In this document: positions 49,696-52,960 of the stretch, in pieces
Position numbering within the stretch: position 1 is the first letter of the stretch
Layout of the letters: each line of letters opens with the position of its first letter
Source of the DNA: Methylobacterium platani
GTDB lineage: Bacteria; Pseudomonadota; Alphaproteobacteria; Rhizobiales; Beijerinckiaceae
Direction of reading: 5' to 3'
Assembly (NCBI RefSeq): GCF_001653715.1
Contig: NZ_LWHQ01000090.1
Span: 1 to 52,960 of the forward strand
DNA length: 52,960 nucleotides
Position numbers and translations under genes: made by a program
Notes under the pieces: model-generated
The model's database searches: none
What the model saw: only the letters and a program-made list of their open reading frames with translations
Told to the model about the DNA's origin: nothing

Positions 49696-50376
49696 TCAGC
49701 TGCTCGGGCAGGCGCCGCCGTTGCTGGCGTTCACCACGGTCGGCAGCACGATCTCCGGCAGCGAGGTCACCGAGACGTTGTAGACCTTGCCGTTGCGCAC
49801 CGGCCAGACCACCGTCTCGGTCATCGTGCTGAGGTTGAATCGGGTGGCGAGCTGCGCGCCGAACAGCGGCTTGTAGGTCATCGTCAGCTCGACGACGACG
49901 TAGCGCACGCCCGCCTTCTTGAATGCGTCCGGCACCGGCGGCACGGCGGTCGCCGCGGTGGGGGCGGCGACGCCGGCATTGCCGGCATCCACCGCGTAGG
50001 AGCAGACCCGGGCGCGCCCGCTCGTATCGTAGACGCCGATCGCCTTGGCGGCGATCCGCGCCGTGGCGCCGTCGTAGGGCGCCAGCACCGCCCGCCCGGC
50101 CTTCACGATGGTGGCGAACTGGGCCGAGGGCACGTCGCCGGCCTCCCGCGCCACGAGATCGGCGACGGTGCGGGCCGCCAGCGTCACCTTGCGGTAGTTG
50201 CTGACGTAGCCGGCGAGGTCGGTGGTGCCGAGATAGAGCAGCAGCAGGAGCGGCAGCACCATCGCGAACTCGATCGCCGCGAGGCCGCCCCGGGCGTGCC
50301 GGAAGCGCGCGAGCGCGGGCAGGATCGTTTCCGGGAGGCGCGGGCCGGGACGGCGCGGGCTCTGGCGCGCGCTCAT
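49696..50376 (-). CDS. TadE/TadG-like pilus assembly protein
   Basis: A 226-residue pseudopilin-like protein. A basic N-terminal tail is followed by the TadE hydrophobic helix (RGGLAAIEFAMVLPLLLLLYLG, about 32-53) with the conserved Glu. A periplasmic domain with two Cys follows (RVCSYAV and the C-terminal GGACPSS). Members are minor pilins of the Tad/Flp adhesion system. Its ATG overlaps the stop of the upstream TadE-like gene. Confidence 0.88.
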   Translation of the reverse strand: MSARQSPRRPGPRLPETILPALARFRHARGGLAAIEFAMVLPLLLLLYLGTTDLAGYVSNYRKVTLAARTVADLVAREAGDVPSAQFATIVKAGRAVLAPYDGATARIAAKAIGVYDTSGRARVCSYAVDAGNAGVAAPTAATAVPPVPDAFKKAGVRYVVVELTMTYKPLFGAQLATRFNLSTMTETVVWPVRNGKVYNVSVTSLPEIVLPTVVNASNGGACPSS

Positions 50377-50990
50377 TGGTAGGGCTCCGTGCGGAAGGCC
50401 ACGGTGCTCTGCAGCACCCGCTTGCCGTTCGCCAGGGTGTTGGGATTCAGGAAGCTGAAGAAGACCGGAAACTCCACCGCCGCCTGGACGATGACGATCT
50501 GGTTCGAGGACGGGTTCTGGTACTGCGTGCCGAAGGCGGTCGGCGTGAGCCGCCACGCCTTCTTGCTGGCGTCGATCGGGCTCGCCGGCGTGTAGTCGGT
50601 GGTGTCGGCCATCGTCAGCACGTCGATCTTGACGTCGCTGCAGGAGAAGATCGTGACCCGGCCGTTGCAGATCGCGTCCTTGAACTTCTGCAGCGCGACC
50701 TGCTGCGAGGTCGTGCCGGAGGGCGGGGCCGGGTCCGAGGCGCGGGCGGTCTGGAACTGGCCGGTATAGAGCTGGCGCGCCGCGCTCGAGACCGCGTTGT
50801 CGAGCACCTGGCCGGCGAAGAACGCCAGCGCGGTCTCGACGATCGCCGCCACGAGGCACAGGAACGGCATCGCGATCAGCGCGAATTCCACCGCGGTCGC
50901 CCCGTCCCGTGCCGCGGCGAAGCCGGCGAGCGGACCGCGCGTCGTCGCGGCCGGCGGTCCAGCGGCATCGAGCGGGCGACGAGGGAGCAT
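50373..50990 (-). CDS. TadE-family pilus assembly protein
   Basis: A 205-residue protein with the TadE segment DGATAVEFALIAMPFLCLVA (about 29-48, processed-pilin-like Gly/Glu context) and a soluble C-terminal domain with a Cys pair (ICNGRVTIFSC). It is translationally coupled by a 4-base overlap to the second TadE-like gene. Together they would form minor pseudopilins of the Flp pilus. Confidence 0.9.
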   Translation of the reverse strand: MLPRRPLDAAGPPAATTRGPLAGFAAARDGATAVEFALIAMPFLCLVAAIVETALAFFAGQVLDNAVSSAARQLYTGQFQTARASDPAPPSGTTSQQVALQKFKDAICNGRVTIFSCSDVKIDVLTMADTTDYTPASPIDASKKAWRLTPTAFGTQYQNPSSNQIVIVQAAVEFPVFFSFLNPNTLANGKRVLQSTVAFRTEPYQ

Positions 50991-51075
50991 GGCGCGATCC
51001 GGGGGATCCAGGCGGGGCGGACGTGGACGGGATACGAAGCGGAGGTTTCGGATCCGTTGCGCCGATCCCCGAGCC

Positions 51076-51612
51076 TCACCGCATCGCGGACGGCCCGCCC
51101 CCTGCGGCGGCGGCGGCGCCGGCGGTCGCCAGGGAGTTGCGCTGCCCGGTCTGCCCGCTCACTTCCGAGAAATAGCGCTGCGCGTCGCCGAGTTGCACCG
51201 CCGGCTGGCAGGCCGGCGTGCAGGAATAGGATTCGCGCTCGAGCCCGCGCTGCACCGTGACCACCGAGGGGCTGCCGGCCCGCACGCTGATCGCCGATTC
51301 GGCCAGCATGGTGCCGGCGGCGTCGAGCGCGATCAGGTTGGTGCTGCCGAAGCTCTTGCCGGTCAGGACCACGATGCCGTTCCGCTGCAGCGAGACGTCG
51401 GCGATGATCGGATTGCCGACGATCACGGTCGCGGTGCGCTCGGGCAGGCGGATCACCTTGGCGTTGTCGACCATGACGGTGACGGAGGCCCCGTCATCCG
51501 CCCGCGCGCCGGCGGCGGGGACGAGCAGCAGCGCCAGGGCCAGAGGGCTGACGGCGCGGCGGACGGCGCGCAGGGGATTCGGCACGAGGCTCTGACGGCG
51601 GGGCGGGGTCAT
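51076..51612 (-). CDS. Pilus assembly protein N-terminal domain (CpaC/RcpA-like), stand-alone
   Basis: A 178-residue exported protein. The signal peptide (LALALLLVPAAGARA) is followed by the secretin N-terminal beta domain: VTVMVDNAKVIRLPERTATV, IIADVSLQRNGIVVLTGKSF, GSTNLIALDAAG. In CpaC this domain precedes the secretin channel, but here the secretin part is absent and a short linker with Cys-x3-Cys (SCTPACQP) ends the protein. I use ATG 51612; a TTG at 51663 is less likely. It is divergent from flp. Confidence 0.82.
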   Translation of the reverse strand: MTPPRRQSLVPNPLRAVRRAVSPLALALLLVPAAGARADDGASVTVMVDNAKVIRLPERTATVIVGNPIIADVSLQRNGIVVLTGKSFGSTNLIALDAAGTMLAESAISVRAGSPSVVTVQRGLERESYSCTPACQPAVQLGDAQRYFSEVSGQTGQRNSLATAGAAAAAGGGPSAMR

Positions 51613-51752
51613 CGGCGTTCTGATCTTTCGGGCGCGGCGTCGTCTCGTGTCCGCGACAGTCAAGCGCCGGACGGTTGAGAAACCGCTAAGCCCGTCCCGG
51701 CCCGTGCGCCCGCCCCTGGGTCAGGCCCGTCGCGGGGCCGGTCGGGCCTTCG

Positions 51753-51839
51753 TTAACCACGGCCGGAATTTCGCCGCGGCGGGCGCGGATGCGCGATCGT
51801 TTTAACTCAACCTCAACGTGGTCCGGCCTAGGTTGAGGT
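51753..51839 (+). promoter_or_regulatory. Regulatory region of flp: CtrA-like motifs and an inverted repeat
   Basis: TTAACCAC at 51753-51760 and TTAA-N7-TCAA at 51802-51816 resemble CtrA sites. ACCTCAAC (51810-51817) and GTTGAGGT (51832-51839) form an 8-bp inverted repeat with a 14-base spacer. The flp start is 67 bases further on. Motifs are seen; CtrA control is inferred from other alphaproteobacterial pilins. Confidence 0.4.
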
Positions 51840-51905
51840 CGGTCCCGATCGGCGCCAGTCGATTGTCGACGGACTAACCGAGACTATTGAGGCGGGAACA
51901 GAGTT

Positions 51906-52070
51906 ATGATCACCAAGCTGAAGCGTTTCGTCAGCGACGAGTCCGGCGCGACCGCGATCGAGTACGGCCTGATCGCCACCCTGATCGCCCTGGCGGTGAT
52001 CGTTGCGGCGCGCACGGTCGGCCAGAACCTGGGCGCTCAGTTCAACTCGATCGCCGGCAACCTCAAGTAA
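51906..52070 (+). CDS. flp: Flp family type IVb pilin
   Basis: A 54-residue prepilin. The short leader MITKLKRFVSDESG is cleaved after Gly14 by the prepilin peptidase. The mature pilin begins ATAIEYGLIATLIALAVIVA with the invariant Glu5 and Tyr6 (the EY motif) and ends in a polar tail (NSIAGNLK). It is the major subunit of the Flp/Tad fibre used for surface attachment. It is followed by the gene for its likely peptidase. Confidence 0.96.
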   Translation: MITKLKRFVSDESGATAIEYGLIATLIALAVIVAARTVGQNLGAQFNSIAGNLK

Positions 52071-52249
52071 GACGACGTGAGCCGACCTGCGCGCGTGGGT
52101 CGGCGCGTCCTGCGCCGGTGCGAGACGACGATCCGGTCGTCGGCCCGGCTTTCCGGCGAGCCCCACGGCGAAGGCGACCAAGGGCGGCGGCTCCGGCAGG
52201 GGCCGGCCGCCCCTGTCGCCGCGCTCCCCGTTCGACGTCGCGAGCCCGC

Positions 52250-52756
52250 ATGGCCAGCCTCTGCCTCCTCGCCGTATTTCCGTTCCTGATGGCCTACGCG
52301 GCCGCCAGCGACCTCCTGACGATGACGATCCCCAACCGCGTGAGCGCCGCGCTCGTCGCGGGTTTCGTCGTCGTCGCCCTGGTCTCGGGCCTCGGCTGGG
52401 CCGAGCTCGCGGACCATGCCGGCGCGTTCGGCGCGACCCTGGCGGTCGGCTTCGGGCTGTTCTGCACCGGCAAGATCGGCGGCGGCGACGCCAAGCTGGC
52501 GGCCGCGACCGCGCTCTGGCTCGGATTCGGGTCCCTTCTCGACTACCTCACGGTCGCCTCGCTGTTCGGCGGCCTGCTGACCCTTGCGGTGCTCGGCCTG
52601 CGCCGCCACCCGCTGCCGGGCTTCGCCGCCGCCTGGCCCTTCGCGCTCAAGCTGCACGACACCCGGGAGGGCGTGCCCTACGGGCTGGCCCTGGCCGCCT
52701 CCGGCCTCGTCGTCTGCCCGGCCGCGCCCCTCTGGCGCCTCGCCCTGTCGGCCTGA
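52250..52756 (+). CDS. cpaA: Prepilin peptidase (CpaA/TadV type)
   Basis: A 168-residue inner-membrane aspartic peptidase with about four to five membrane spans. Catalytic Asp residues are in AAASDLLTMTIPNR and in the GxGD-type motif GKIGGGDAKLAAA. The absence of the zinc-binding methylase domain is normal for CpaA. It processes the Flp and TadE leaders. ATG 52250 follows flp by 180 bases with no gene between. Confidence 0.93.
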   Translation: MASLCLLAVFPFLMAYAAASDLLTMTIPNRVSAALVAGFVVVALVSGLGWAELADHAGAFGATLAVGFGLFCTGKIGGGDAKLAAATALWLGFGSLLDYLTVASLFGGLLTLAVLGLRRHPLPGFAAAWPFALKLHDTREGVPYGLALAASGLVVCPAAPLWRLALSA

Positions 52757-52960
52757 GCTTTCCGCCGTCCGGCGCGGGCCCGACGTCCGCGCGATCCGCC
52801 CCGGCCTCCCACCTTCACCCTCTCCGCCCGTCCATCCGCGCGGCCCGCCGACGCGGGCCGGCGCCCGTCCGGCCGTCGCGCCTGCGGGAGGGGGCGAGCC
52901 CGGCCGCCCTGCCAGGGCCGCGGGCGCGACGCGAATGCTAAGAGCGCCTAACAGAACCGC
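52757..52960. other. Window end, no gene seen
   Basis: GC-rich sequence with no convincing start codon or frame. The next tad gene (cpaB is expected) presumably starts beyond the edge. Confidence 0.4.

Overview
The window is GC-rich chromosomal DNA from an alphaproteobacterium, most likely Methylobacterium or a close relative in the Hyphomicrobiales. The pointers are a NepR/EcfG general stress response protein, a GCG_CRPN-type secreted peptide, a structured leader in front of serC, a Flp/Tad pilus locus and many short palindromic intergenic repeats. The genus is an inference; no rRNA or other marker gene is present.

Layout. 1-3249: right end of an integrated element, with a tyrosine integrase, an AlpA-like HTH gene and small accessory genes, ending in a 3' fragment of tRNA-Glu(UUC) that marks the attachment site. 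3664-7544: polar amino-acid ABC transporter with its HutC-type GntR regulator. 7574-14499: sulfur-scavenging cluster (two flavin-dependent monooxygenases, flavin reductase, acyl-CoA-dehydrogenase-like oxidoreductase, LysR regulator, sulfonate-type binding protein). 14522-17648: Hsp70-like protein, two CsbD-type stress proteins behind an EcfG-type promoter, and an ORF in which an anti-sigma NepR segment is fused to an EcfG sigma factor. 18525-22028: Crp/Fnr regulator, OmpR-type two-component system and a small Cys/Gly-rich exported peptide, with matching TGTAAC direct repeats at both ends of the two-component operon. 22173-24846: cupin dioxygenase, MFS remnant, SDR and IclR regulator behind a twin palindromic operator. 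24967-27399: LOV hybrid histidine kinase.

27868-38971: polysaccharide export lipoprotein, membrane serine-hydrolase-like protein, HAD phosphatase, protein phosphatase, TRAP binding protein, a probable trans-acting small RNA, class II photolyase, trmD, a Crp/Fnr regulator, and tungstate-type tupA and tupB that converge instead of forming an operon. 39381-44463: serine biosynthesis (leader-serC, inverted repeat, serA), an AbrB/Doc toxin-antitoxin pair and mtnA. 44460-48773 (minus strand): double-hotdog MaoC protein, then the housekeeping block nfi, ychF, pth, rplY. 49070-52756: retropepsin-like protease and the beginning of a tad pilus locus (two TadE-like pseudopilins, a stand-alone secretin N-domain, flp pilin, cpaA prepilin peptidase) that continues beyond the window.

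The most notable observations are the NepR-EcfG fusion with its three-hairpin leader, the small RNA at 33630-33719 with an exposed CCUCCC segment, the paired operators of the two-component system, the MFS transporter reduced to its two ends by an in-frame deletion, and two copies of a 171-172 bp element with inverted termini.
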